From positions 1 to 5,204 of the forward strand of contig JAOUNK010000250.1 in NCBI GenBank assembly GCA_029881015.1: a stretch of DNA of 5,204 bases, given 5' to 3'. Shown here one piece after another: positions 1 through 5,204 of this stretch. Each line of letters begins with the position of its first letter. The first letter of the stretch is position 1. Under the pieces are notes generated by a model. It was given only the letters and a program-made list of their open reading frames with translations. It searched no databases and had not been told where the DNA came from. Position numbers and translations under genes: made by a program. The DNA comes from Gammaproteobacteria bacterium (GTDB taxonomy: Bacteria; Pseudomonadota; Gammaproteobacteria; Steroidobacterales; Woeseiaceae).

Positions 1-878
1 GGCAGGAAGCGCTCGGCCTCTACCCGTACCGCATGCGGCCCCGGCTCCAACTCGATGGGGCCGAATGGTGCCTTGCCCACCTGTCCCTCATCCACCGTCA
101 CAACGGCATCGACAGCGGGGTCGACCACCACCAGCAACCGCCCCGGTTTCTTGCGCATGCGCAGGTTGACCGTCATCGACTGCTCATCCGCGACGACAAA
201 ACTTTGCTCGACGTCGTAGTAACCCTGCTTTTGTACGCCGACGGTGTAGTTACCCTTGCGCAGGAGAACGCGATCGCCGATTGGCAACCGGAACCAGCCG
301 CCATCGATCGTGAATCCATCCGGTTCGGCCGGCTCGATCTCGAATTGCACCGACTTGGCACTGAACAACAGGTAGGACGACAGCAGGAGAACGGCAAGTC
401 CGACGCCGACAATGATCTTGAGCGGGCTCGTGCGATGCTGCTCGATGCGGGCCGCGGTTTCGACCGCACGCTTAAAAGCCGTCGGCGCTATCGCCTCGTC
501 ATCGGGCACTTCGTCCGCGTCCGCCATTTCCGGCGGGCGGGTGACGTAAGCACTGTCTTCGAGACGCACATCCAGCGACAATTCCCCACCCTGCGTCGCA
601 ACGCGAATACGGCTGCCATAGAACCTGAGTTCGTCACCGTCTTGCAGCTTGCGGCTGGTTTCGAGTATCTCGCCGTTGATCGTCAGGGCCTCGCTGCGAC
701 CGACGGGCTGCACGAACGGGATACCGTCGAGCAGGTCGAGCAATGCGACCGGCCCGCCGCCCGGGCCGGGCAGTCGTAATTCGCAATCGCCACTCGTGCC
801 GACGCGCAGCGGCAACGCGTGGGCGTCGACCCGACGCTCACCCTCCACATCCCTGACAATCAAATGATCGAAACTCAA
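1..878 (-). CDS. FHA-like / transmembrane / tandem PEGA-domain protein, 3' end cut off by the window edge
   Basis: The reading frame is open from a TTG at 878 to the left edge: 292 complete codons and no stop. Residues about 10-94 resemble an FHA domain: VGTSGDCELRLP near the start, TINGEIL in the middle and LQDGDELRFYGSRIRV at the end, like the usual 'G-S-DC-I-L', 'NG' and 'L-DGD-I-G' pattern. The Arg and Ser that normally grip phosphothreonine are not evident. Residues 153-175 are one hydrophobic helix (LKIIVGVGLAVLLLSSYLLF). A PEGA-like domain follows at about 176-243, then a clearer PEGA domain from 245 to the edge (ELEPGPHAVRVEAERF). FHA domains bind phosphopeptides and PEGA domains are usually extracytoplasmic, so I infer the N-terminus is cytoplasmic and the C-terminus outside the inner membrane. 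The start overlaps the stop of the upstream kinase gene, which implies translational coupling and a shared function. The specific role is unknown. Confidence 0.85.
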   Translation of the reverse strand, partial: MSFDHLIVRDVEGERRVDAHALPLRVGTSGDCELRLPGPGGGPVALLDLLDGIPFVQPVGRSEALTINGEILETSRKLQDGDELRFYGSRIRVATQGGELSLDVRLEDSAYVTRPPEMADADEVPDDEAIAPTAFKRAVETAARIEQHRTSPLKIIVGVGLAVLLLSSYLLFSAKSVQFEIEPAEPDGFTIDGGWFRLPIGDRVLLRKGNYTVGVQKQGYYDVEQSFVVADEQSMTVNLRMRKKPGRLLVVVDPAVDAVVTVDEGQVGKAPFGPIELEPGPHAVRVEAERFL

Positions 879-3289
879 ATCGGCTCCATGCAGACCACCT
901 CGATGGGTGTCATCTCGATTTCCGGCGCGACGCGAAATTCGACACGCACATCACGAAACCCCGGGCGTATCCCGATAGCGACGTAGGTCCCTGGCCGCAA
1001 GTCAAGCCGGGTGCCCTCGAAACTGCCCAGCACCCCGACCTTGTAAATAGAGACCGCCGTCATGTTATCCGAAACGAGCTCGACCGTAACGGGTGTCGAC
1101 GCGCGCTTGAGGAGCCGTGAAAGCTCGTCACGCTGCCCGGCCAGCCGCGGCCCGATGTCGGGCATTACTGTCACGTCGACGACCAGCGTCGTTGCCCGCT
1201 TCATGACCGCTGTCGCCGACAGGCGATCCGGGTCCCTGATGTACTCATCGAATTGCGCGTGCAATGCGCTCATCCGGCGCGCCTTGGCGAGTCCGTCCTT
1301 GGCAAAGGCCAGGTTGTCGTCGACCTTGAGTATCTCCTCGTAGGTCGTTGCGGCGGCATCCCAATGCTCGGACGCCTCAAGCGCCAGGGCTTCCTGTTCC
1401 AGCGTATTGATCGTGTCGAGGCGCAGCCCCTGGTCAACCTGCAGCAGGCCGTCGGCCGGCTCTTTCGAACCGGGTATCAATTGCTCGGCCATGCGAAACG
1501 CCGCCCGCGCCGCAAGGTAGTCGCCGACCGCCAACGCTTCAAGCCCCTCGCTCATGCGTGCATCGAACTGCATCTTGACCTTCGTCGCACGCACACGCTC
1601 GAGTCCTTCGGTCGCGGGCGCCCAGTTCGGATCCAGGGTGGCCGCCCGTGCAAAGCTCGTCTCCGCCGCATCGAGCTCCAGCTCTTCTTCGTATGCAAGC
1701 CCCTGCTCGACGAGCTGCTGGACCGTCTCGAGGTTCCGCGCTCGTTCGAAACCGGCCCGCGCTTCGGGATGGTTCGGGGTGATCGCGACGGCCAGCTCAT
1801 AGAGTCGCAAGGCTTCCGTCCGGTCCCCTGCATCGAAAGCGGCCCTGGCACCGGTCAGCGCCTTGTCGAACTCGGCTTCGATCTGGTCGAACAGGGGTTC
1901 GAGAACCGAAAGCGCATCCAGGTAGTGAATCTCGGCAGCCGCCCAATTGCGTTTCAGAAACGCGGCGTCGCCTTGGGCATAGAGTTCCTTGGCGCGGCGG
2001 TACGGCACCTGCGCCCAGCGTTGTACGCTGCGCTTCTCGAGGGTTTCGAAATCGGACAGCAGCTCGCCGAGAATCATCTCCACGTTGAAACGCAACTTGC
2101 CGTCATCGTCGAGACCGCTGAAATCCGCATCGTTCTCGTTGAACTCAATCGTCTCGCCATCCAGCGCAACGTTCTCGGGTCTGTAGTCCCGCGTTACCCG
2201 GTCAATGGGAGGCTCGTCGCGGGTCGCGGGCGTATCGGCTTCGACCCGCGAATCGCCGGGCGTTTCGACGGACGGTGGAACGGCAGATTCCTGCACGCTG
2301 CGTTGCGAGTCTTCAACCGCGTCGGGCAGCAGGAACACGACCCCCAGCAAGACACCAAGCATCGCCGCGAGGGCGATCAACAGGGTACGCGCACTGATGC
2401 CGGCACCGCTGCCAGCCGCGTCGCTCCCGGCTGCGAGCTCCGCCGTCTTGCGCGGCGGCCGCACCGCGGCAACGGTCTCGACGCGTTCGTCCCCGAGCAC
2501 CGGGCGCGCGGTGATCCGGGATCGCGCGGGGCCGGGAGCGAATCCTGCCTCGCGCAGGACCCTGCAAACCTCCCCGGCGCCGGGCCTGCGGCCGGCGTCC
2601 TTGTCGTGCATGCGCGCCACGAGGTCCTGGATGGCCCCGGGTATTGCCTCGCCACTCGCCGCCTGCAGTGGCGCGGGATCGACCGTGGGAGGTGGCCATG
2701 GCGGCCCGCCCGATACCAGCTCGTAGAGAAGGGTTCCGAGCGCGAAGATGTCATCGGCCGGTTGCGCTGCTTCCCCGGCAAGGGACTGCGGACTCGCGGC
2801 GATGAGCGAGCCGCCGGCGGCCGCCGCACCGGCACTGGCCGCGACCCCGAAGTCGCTCAAGTAAGGCACGCCGTTGTGGTCGAGAAGAACGTTCGACGCC
2901 TTGACGTCCCGATGCACGATGTCCTTGGCATGCGCATAGCGCAGCGCATCGGCAACCAGGCCCAACGGCGGCAGGATTTCGTCCAGGGATAGCCCGGTGA
3001 GCACACCGAGATCGCCACCCGCCACGTATTGCAGGCTGTAGAAGGCGATGCCCTGGTCTTCGTGAAATTCGAACACGCGCACGATGTGTGCATGCATGAG
3101 CCGCAGGTTGGTCTGCCACTCCTCCCTGAGCCGCTTCCCGGCAGCCCCCTGCGCCACGATCTTGAGCGCAACCGACGCGCGCGTCAGGCGATCACGGGCG
3201 AGCCAGGTCTCGGCTTCCCCGCCCTTGCCGAGCGGTCGCTCCAGCGTATACCTCTCGGCTAACTGGGTCCCTTTCCTGAGTTCGAGCAT
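875..3289 (-). CDS. Transmembrane Ser/Thr protein kinase with extracytoplasmic TPR-like repeats and PEGA-like C-terminus
   Basis: Residues about 14-250 form a Hanks-type (PknB-like) kinase domain that phosphorylates Ser/Thr. Visible elements are the glycine loop GKGGEAETWLA (21-31), VALK with Lys43, helix-C Glu57, HRDVKASN (126-133) with Asp128 and Asn133, DFG (146-148), ADDIFALG (178-185) and Arg234/Arg235 before Pro236. All core catalytic residues are present, so it should be active. The third loop Gly is Ala26 and the APE-type motif reads SPQ (166-168). A Pro/Ala/Thr linker leads to one membrane helix (about 302-321), an acidic Pro-rich stretch, five TPR-like units (about 433-670) and a PEGA-like domain (about 732-804). 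By topology the kinase is cytoplasmic and the remainder outside. The ATG at 3289 is 20 nt after the lipoprotein stop; its ribosome site is weak, but the kinase fold begins immediately afterwards. The substrate is unknown; the downstream FHA-like protein is the obvious candidate partner. Confidence 0.93.
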   Translation of the reverse strand: MLELRKGTQLAERYTLERPLGKGGEAETWLARDRLTRASVALKIVAQGAAGKRLREEWQTNLRLMHAHIVRVFEFHEDQGIAFYSLQYVAGGDLGVLTGLSLDEILPPLGLVADALRYAHAKDIVHRDVKASNVLLDHNGVPYLSDFGVAASAGAAAAGGSLIAASPQSLAGEAAQPADDIFALGTLLYELVSGGPPWPPPTVDPAPLQAASGEAIPGAIQDLVARMHDKDAGRRPGAGEVCRVLREAGFAPGPARSRITARPVLGDERVETVAAVRPPRKTAELAAGSDAAGSGAGISARTLLIALAAMLGVLLGVVFLLPDAVEDSQRSVQESAVPPSVETPGDSRVEADTPATRDEPPIDRVTRDYRPENVALDGETIEFNENDADFSGLDDDGKLRFNVEMILGELLSDFETLEKRSVQRWAQVPYRRAKELYAQGDAAFLKRNWAAAEIHYLDALSVLEPLFDQIEAEFDKALTGARAAFDAGDRTEALRLYELAVAITPNHPEARAGFERARNLETVQQLVEQGLAYEEELELDAAETSFARAATLDPNWAPATEGLERVRATKVKMQFDARMSEGLEALAVGDYLAARAAFRMAEQLIPGSKEPADGLLQVDQGLRLDTINTLEQEALALEASEHWDAAATTYEEILKVDDNLAFAKDGLAKARRMSALHAQFDEYIRDPDRLSATAVMKRATTLVVDVTVMPDIGPRLAGQRDELSRLLKRASTPVTVELVSDNMTAVSIYKVGVLGSFEGTRLDLRPGTYVAIGIRPGFRDVRVEFRVAPEIEMTPIEVVCMEPI
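884..887 (-). promoter_or_regulatory. Shine-Dalgarno site that selects a TTG start for the FHA-like gene
   Basis: On the minus strand GGAG lies five bases before the TTG at 878-876. That TTG shares bases with the kinase stop codon (TGA at 877-875), giving a TTGA overlap. No ATG in this frame lies near the beginning of the FHA-like domain. Other in-frame candidates are TTG at 863 and GTG at 848, which have no well-spaced purine-rich site and would trim the first strand of the domain. The TTG at 878 is therefore preferred, by inference from spacing. Confidence 0.6.
1280..1993 (-). repeat. Five TPR-like units in the kinase ectodomain, repeating about every 50 residues
   Basis: Residues about 433-670 of the kinase hold five helix-pair units of the form 'A-G-[DN]-x4-A-x3-[FY]-x2-A': QGDAAFLKRNWAAAEIHYL, AFDAGDRTEALRLYELAVAI, EEELELDAAETSFARAATL, ALAVGDYLAARAAFRMAEQL and EASEHWDAAATTYEEILKV. 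The last four end at P505, P554, P606 and D658, a spacing of 49, 52 and 52. That is longer than the usual 34-residue TPR, so an extra helix (such as EARAGFERARNLETVQQLVE) probably lies between pairs. TPR arrays bind proteins or peptides; here the array would lie outside the inner membrane. Confidence 0.7.
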
Positions 3290-3312
3290 CGTGCGCCGCT
3301 TGTGTCTCTCTA
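3290..3312 (-). promoter_or_regulatory. Lipoprotein-kinase junction with a weak ribosome-binding site
   Basis: Twenty bases separate the lipoprotein stop (TAG at 3312-3310) from the kinase ATG at 3289. The only purine-rich stretch, GAGAGA, starts just at the stop codon and is far from the ATG; close to the ATG there is only GCGGCGCACG. There is no hairpin or T-run, so no terminator, and no room for a promoter. Kinase translation probably depends on ribosomes finishing the lipoprotein gene. The layout resembles the junction upstream of the lipoprotein. Confidence 0.45.
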
Positions 3313-4551
3313 GTTCGCGGGCGCGAGTTCAGCCGCGCGTACCGGGGCGCCAACGTCGACCGTCTGCGCAAAGCCGGTTTCGGCCTGGTAGATTTCCTTG
3401 AGCAGGCGACGCCAACCCTCGTACTGCGCCTCAGCGGTGCCGGTCAGGCGGCGCTCCTGGCCCTCGACGCTGACGACCATGGGGGCGGCCTGTCCGCCAA
3501 ACGACTCGGAAAGCTCGCCGATCGCCGCGATATGCGCTTCCGCGTCGCCGCTACGCTGGATACCTTCGATGATGCGATTGAGGCCCTCCGAGATACCCAT
3601 GTACTGCAGGCTTCGATTCACGCGCCGCTGGCGGCTGCTGCTCGAGTTATTCGTATCCACGGCCAGTGAGCCGGCCAGTACCACAACACCGACCAGTGCC
3701 TGCATGCGCGCCGAACGCTTGACCTGCCGGTACGCAATCAACTCCTGGCGTGAGACCTTGCGCCAGTTCCGGTAGGGGATCGCGATTCCGTAGTAGAAGT
3801 TCGCGTAATGCTCATTCAGCGTATCGACGACGAGCCGGTCGCGTTCGCGAATCTGGCGCAGCCGGGCCACGGTTGGGTCGTTCTCAGCCGGCAATCTTTG
3901 AATGGAGACGATGCCCTCATCGTCCACGGCAAGGTGCTGCCCGTAGGCGAGTGGTGACATGTCCGCAAAGAATTTCAGCTCGGAGATCTGGCGCGTCTGC
4001 TCGAGCGCTTTCGGCGGCAGTTGCGAGGCGAAATGCTGCAGATCGTTCGCAATGTCGTTGAAGATCTTCTGGTAGGGATCGAGCCGCCTGTCACGCCGAT
4101 CCGAGTACGAGGTAATACCTGTCTGCGTCTCGTAGGTCTTGCTAAACCAATGGCGCCCCGCGGCATCGTCGACGGAGATCTCCAGCGTGACGAACTCGCC
4201 ATCGGATTTCTCGATATCACCGCTGATAACAATATCGGTAAATGCCTGTCGCGAGGGAATAACGCGAACCGCCCCCCAGTGACCGGTTCCCTGCAGGGTC
4301 GTCTTCAGGTGGTAGGCAAGATACTTGGTTTCGGCAAGCCGGATCTCTTCGTAAACGCCGCTTTCCCGGGGATTGTTGTCTTCATCCAGGCCAGGGTCGA
4401 ACTCGACAATGCCGATATCGAGGAGGCGTGACTCTTCGACCGGCGACTGCGCGACCACGAGCTCCGTCTCTTCGGCGACGATGACTTCATTGACAGTGCA
4501 GCCGGTGCCCAGCAAGCACAGCGCGACGAGTAGCAGCGAAATTCTCAGCAT
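3310..4551 (-). CDS. Putative lipoprotein of unknown function with a CsgG/LpoB-like N-terminal region
   Basis: This 413-residue protein begins with a short type II signal peptide: MLR, a hydrophobic core, then LGTGC with the lipidation Cys at 18. The -3 residue is Gly rather than the usual Leu, a small weakness. Thr follows the Cys, with no Asp retention signal at +2, so outer-membrane sorting is expected if the cell is Gram-negative. Residues about 43-145 alternate strands and helices: LLDIGIVEFDPG, a helix around KYLAYHLKTTLQ, WGAVRVIPS, TDIVISGDI, FVTLEISVDDAAGRHWFSKTY. This order resembles the envelope-lipoprotein fold seen in CsgG, FlgO or LpoB, but that is inference from pattern. A second hydrophobic stretch (284-298, followed by NNSSSSRQRR) could be buried or membrane-inserted. 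Start choice is firm because the signal peptide needs it. The gene lies 18 nt after the glycine-rich gene and 20 nt before the kinase, suggesting joint expression and an envelope role. Exact function not recognised. Confidence 0.82.
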   Translation of the reverse strand: MLRISLLLVALCLLGTGCTVNEVIVAEETELVVAQSPVEESRLLDIGIVEFDPGLDEDNNPRESGVYEEIRLAETKYLAYHLKTTLQGTGHWGAVRVIPSRQAFTDIVISGDIEKSDGEFVTLEISVDDAAGRHWFSKTYETQTGITSYSDRRDRRLDPYQKIFNDIANDLQHFASQLPPKALEQTRQISELKFFADMSPLAYGQHLAVDDEGIVSIQRLPAENDPTVARLRQIRERDRLVVDTLNEHYANFYYGIAIPYRNWRKVSRQELIAYRQVKRSARMQALVGVVVLAGSLAVDTNNSSSSRQRRVNRSLQYMGISEGLNRIIEGIQRSGDAEAHIAAIGELSESFGGQAAPMVVSVEGQERRLTGTAEAQYEGWRRLLKEIYQAETGFAQTVDVGAPVRAAELAPAN

Positions 4552-4572
4552 TGTGCGCGATCGGTCTCCCTA
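4552..4572 (-). promoter_or_regulatory. Junction with purine-rich site at the stop codon, upstream of the lipoprotein
   Basis: Eighteen bases separate the stop of the glycine-rich gene (TAG at 4572-4570) from the lipoprotein ATG at 4551. AGGGAGA overlaps the TAG and is a good Shine-Dalgarno match, but it ends about 13 bases before the ATG, longer than ideal. No hairpin terminator is visible. The two genes are in the same reading frame, separated only by this TAG. Confidence 0.45.
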
Positions 4573-5204
4573 CATTCCCTTGTACTTACGGTATTCTTCC
4601 CAGAGACGTTCGCGCAACTCGGGGTCCTCTTCGGCCAGCGCCGCTTCACGCAACTGCTTGGCAACGATATCGTCGTCGATCAGAACTTCGATGTCGTCTG
4701 GTGTGCGTTTCGCGATCTCCTGGGCATCCAGTCCGTCCAGCGGCCCGCCGCCGACTTCGCCGGCCCCGTCACCGCCGGCACCACTACCGCCGCCGCTGCT
4801 GCCGCCAGCACTCGACATGGCGCCAGCCGCCTGTTCGCCGAGGCTGATGGAACCACCCCGGTTGCCGCCCGTGCCCGTATCGAATCCTTCCGTGTTCCGC
4901 GATGCAGACGAAATCTCTCGCTGCTCCTGGCCCAGGGACTCATCGAAATCACCCAGCGACTTGTCCAGTTCCTCACCCAGTTGTTCGGCCTTTTCCGCAT
5001 CACCATCACCGGGGAACTGTCCGACACCGCCGGCGCCGCCACCGGAATCACCGTTGTCGCAGCCCATACCACCGCCGATACCGCCACCGGAGATACCGCC
5101 GTCATTGCAGTCCTGGCCTGCTGTACCCGCACCGCCGGCGCCGCCACCGGTGCTCACGCCCTCCATGTCCTGGCCGCCCATCGAGCCGCCCGCGGCACCG
5201 CCCG
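4570..5204 (-). CDS. Glycine-rich protein with charged helical C-terminus, 5' end cut off by the window edge
   Basis: The frame is open to the right edge. An ATG at 5181 exists, but the seven codons upstream of it still encode Gly, Ala and Ser and no Shine-Dalgarno site precedes it, so it is probably internal and the true start lies outside the window. Numbering from that Met, residues 1-57 are glycine-rich with degenerate repeats and two Cys (25, 41). Residues 61-92 form a charged, possibly coiled-coil helix (AEKAEQLGEELDKSLGDF). Residues 93-147 are Gly/Ser-rich. The last 56 residues are a distinct acidic-amphipathic tail containing DDDIVAKQLREAALAEEDPE and LRERLWEEYRKYK, which looks like a folded helical motif. 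Whether it has a signal peptide cannot be seen. It is the most upstream visible gene of the operon, 18 nt before the lipoprotein. I do not recognise the family; a structural or surface-exposed role is a guess. Confidence 0.75.
   Translation of the reverse strand, partial: GGAAGGSMGGQDMEGVSTGGGAGGAGTAGQDCNDGGISGGGIGGGMGCDNGDSGGGAGGVGQFPGDGDAEKAEQLGEELDKSLGDFDESLGQEQREISSASRNTEGFDTGTGGNRGGSISLGEQAAGAMSSAGGSSGGGSGAGGDGAGEVGGGPLDGLDAQEIAKRTPDDIEVLIDDDIVAKQLREAALAEEDPELRERLWEEYRKYKGM
5020..5172 (-). repeat. Degenerate glycine-rich repeats within the glycine-rich gene
   Basis: Three successive units share the layout [QD/C]-[DN]-x-G-S-x-GGG-[AI]-GG: QDMEGVSTGGGAGGAGTAG, QDCNDGGISGGGIGGGMG and CDNGDSGGGAGGVG. 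Units shorten from 19 to 14 residues, and the second and third each carry one Cys near the start. At DNA level a perfect 21-bp direct repeat (5025-5045 and 5130-5150) encodes the GGGAGG core of the first and third units. The copies are 105 bases apart, so length changes there would keep the frame. Confidence 0.65.

Noticed and set aside
33..779. 248-residue open frame on the plus strand
   Set aside because: It lies opposite the FHA-like/PEGA gene, whose frame shows a transmembrane helix and PEGA motifs and continues directly from the kinase. The plus frame has no domain signature.
2205..2726. 173-residue plus-strand frame rich in Ser, Ala and Arg
   Set aside because: It is antisense to the kinase linker and membrane region. 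Its composition reflects the GC-rich complement of Ala/Gly/Pro codons.
1253..2992. 579-residue open frame on the plus strand, antisense to the kinase
   Set aside because: The opposite strand encodes a kinase with all catalytic motifs. The plus-strand translation is Arg/Gly-rich with no recognisable domain, as expected of an antisense shadow in GC-rich DNA.
875..3289. Kinase as a pseudokinase
   Set aside because: The altered glycine loop and SPQ motif raise the question, but Lys43, Glu57, HRD, Asn133 and DFG are all intact.
3290..3309. Terminator or promoter between lipoprotein and kinase
   Set aside because: Twenty bases with no inverted repeat, T-run or -10/-35 pattern; a continuous transcript is simpler.
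4552..4572. Single TAG separating two in-frame genes as a read-through fusion or nonsense mutation
   Set aside because: The next gene begins with its own ATG and a lipoprotein signal peptide after a purine-rich site, so two separate genes explain the data better.
4570..5181. ATG at 5181 as the true start of the glycine-rich gene
   Set aside because: The frame stays open and glycine-rich upstream to the window edge and there is no ribosome-binding site before this ATG, so it is more likely internal.

Overview
The window is one uninterrupted stretch of four tightly packed genes, all on the minus strand, and it reads as part of a single operon. The DNA is GC-rich. It encodes a lipoprotein with a type II signal peptide, a membrane-spanning Ser/Thr kinase and a second membrane protein with a large extracytoplasmic part. 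This suggests a Gram-negative bacterium, most plausibly a high-GC proteobacterium (gammaproteobacterial is my guess). No rRNA, tRNA or marker gene is present to settle the taxonomy. No non-coding stretch is longer than about 20 bases, and I see no promoter, terminator, insertion sequence, CRISPR array or RNA gene.

In order of transcription (right to left): (1) the 3' part of a glycine-rich protein with a charged helical C-terminus (4570-5204, runs off the right edge); (2) a 413-residue lipoprotein of unknown function (3310-4551); (3) an 804-residue Hanks-type Ser/Thr kinase with one transmembrane helix, an extracytoplasmic TPR-like repeat region and a C-terminal PEGA-like domain (875-3289); (4) a protein with a degenerate FHA-like domain, one transmembrane helix and two PEGA-type domains (1-878, runs off the left edge). 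The junctions are 18 nt, 20 nt and a 4-nt TTGA overlap.

The most interesting point is the matched architecture of genes 3 and 4. Each has a cytoplasmic phospho-signalling type module, a single membrane helix and an extracytoplasmic PEGA-type domain, and the two PEGA-type domains share a recognisable pattern. With a lipoprotein and a low-complexity glycine-rich protein in the same operon, this looks like a trans-envelope kinase system: ectodomains and lipoprotein would sense or bind something in the envelope, and the kinase and FHA-like protein would relay the signal inside. The domain calls rest on visible motifs. The shared pathway is inference. I recognise no named system, and no phosphatase gene lies in the window.
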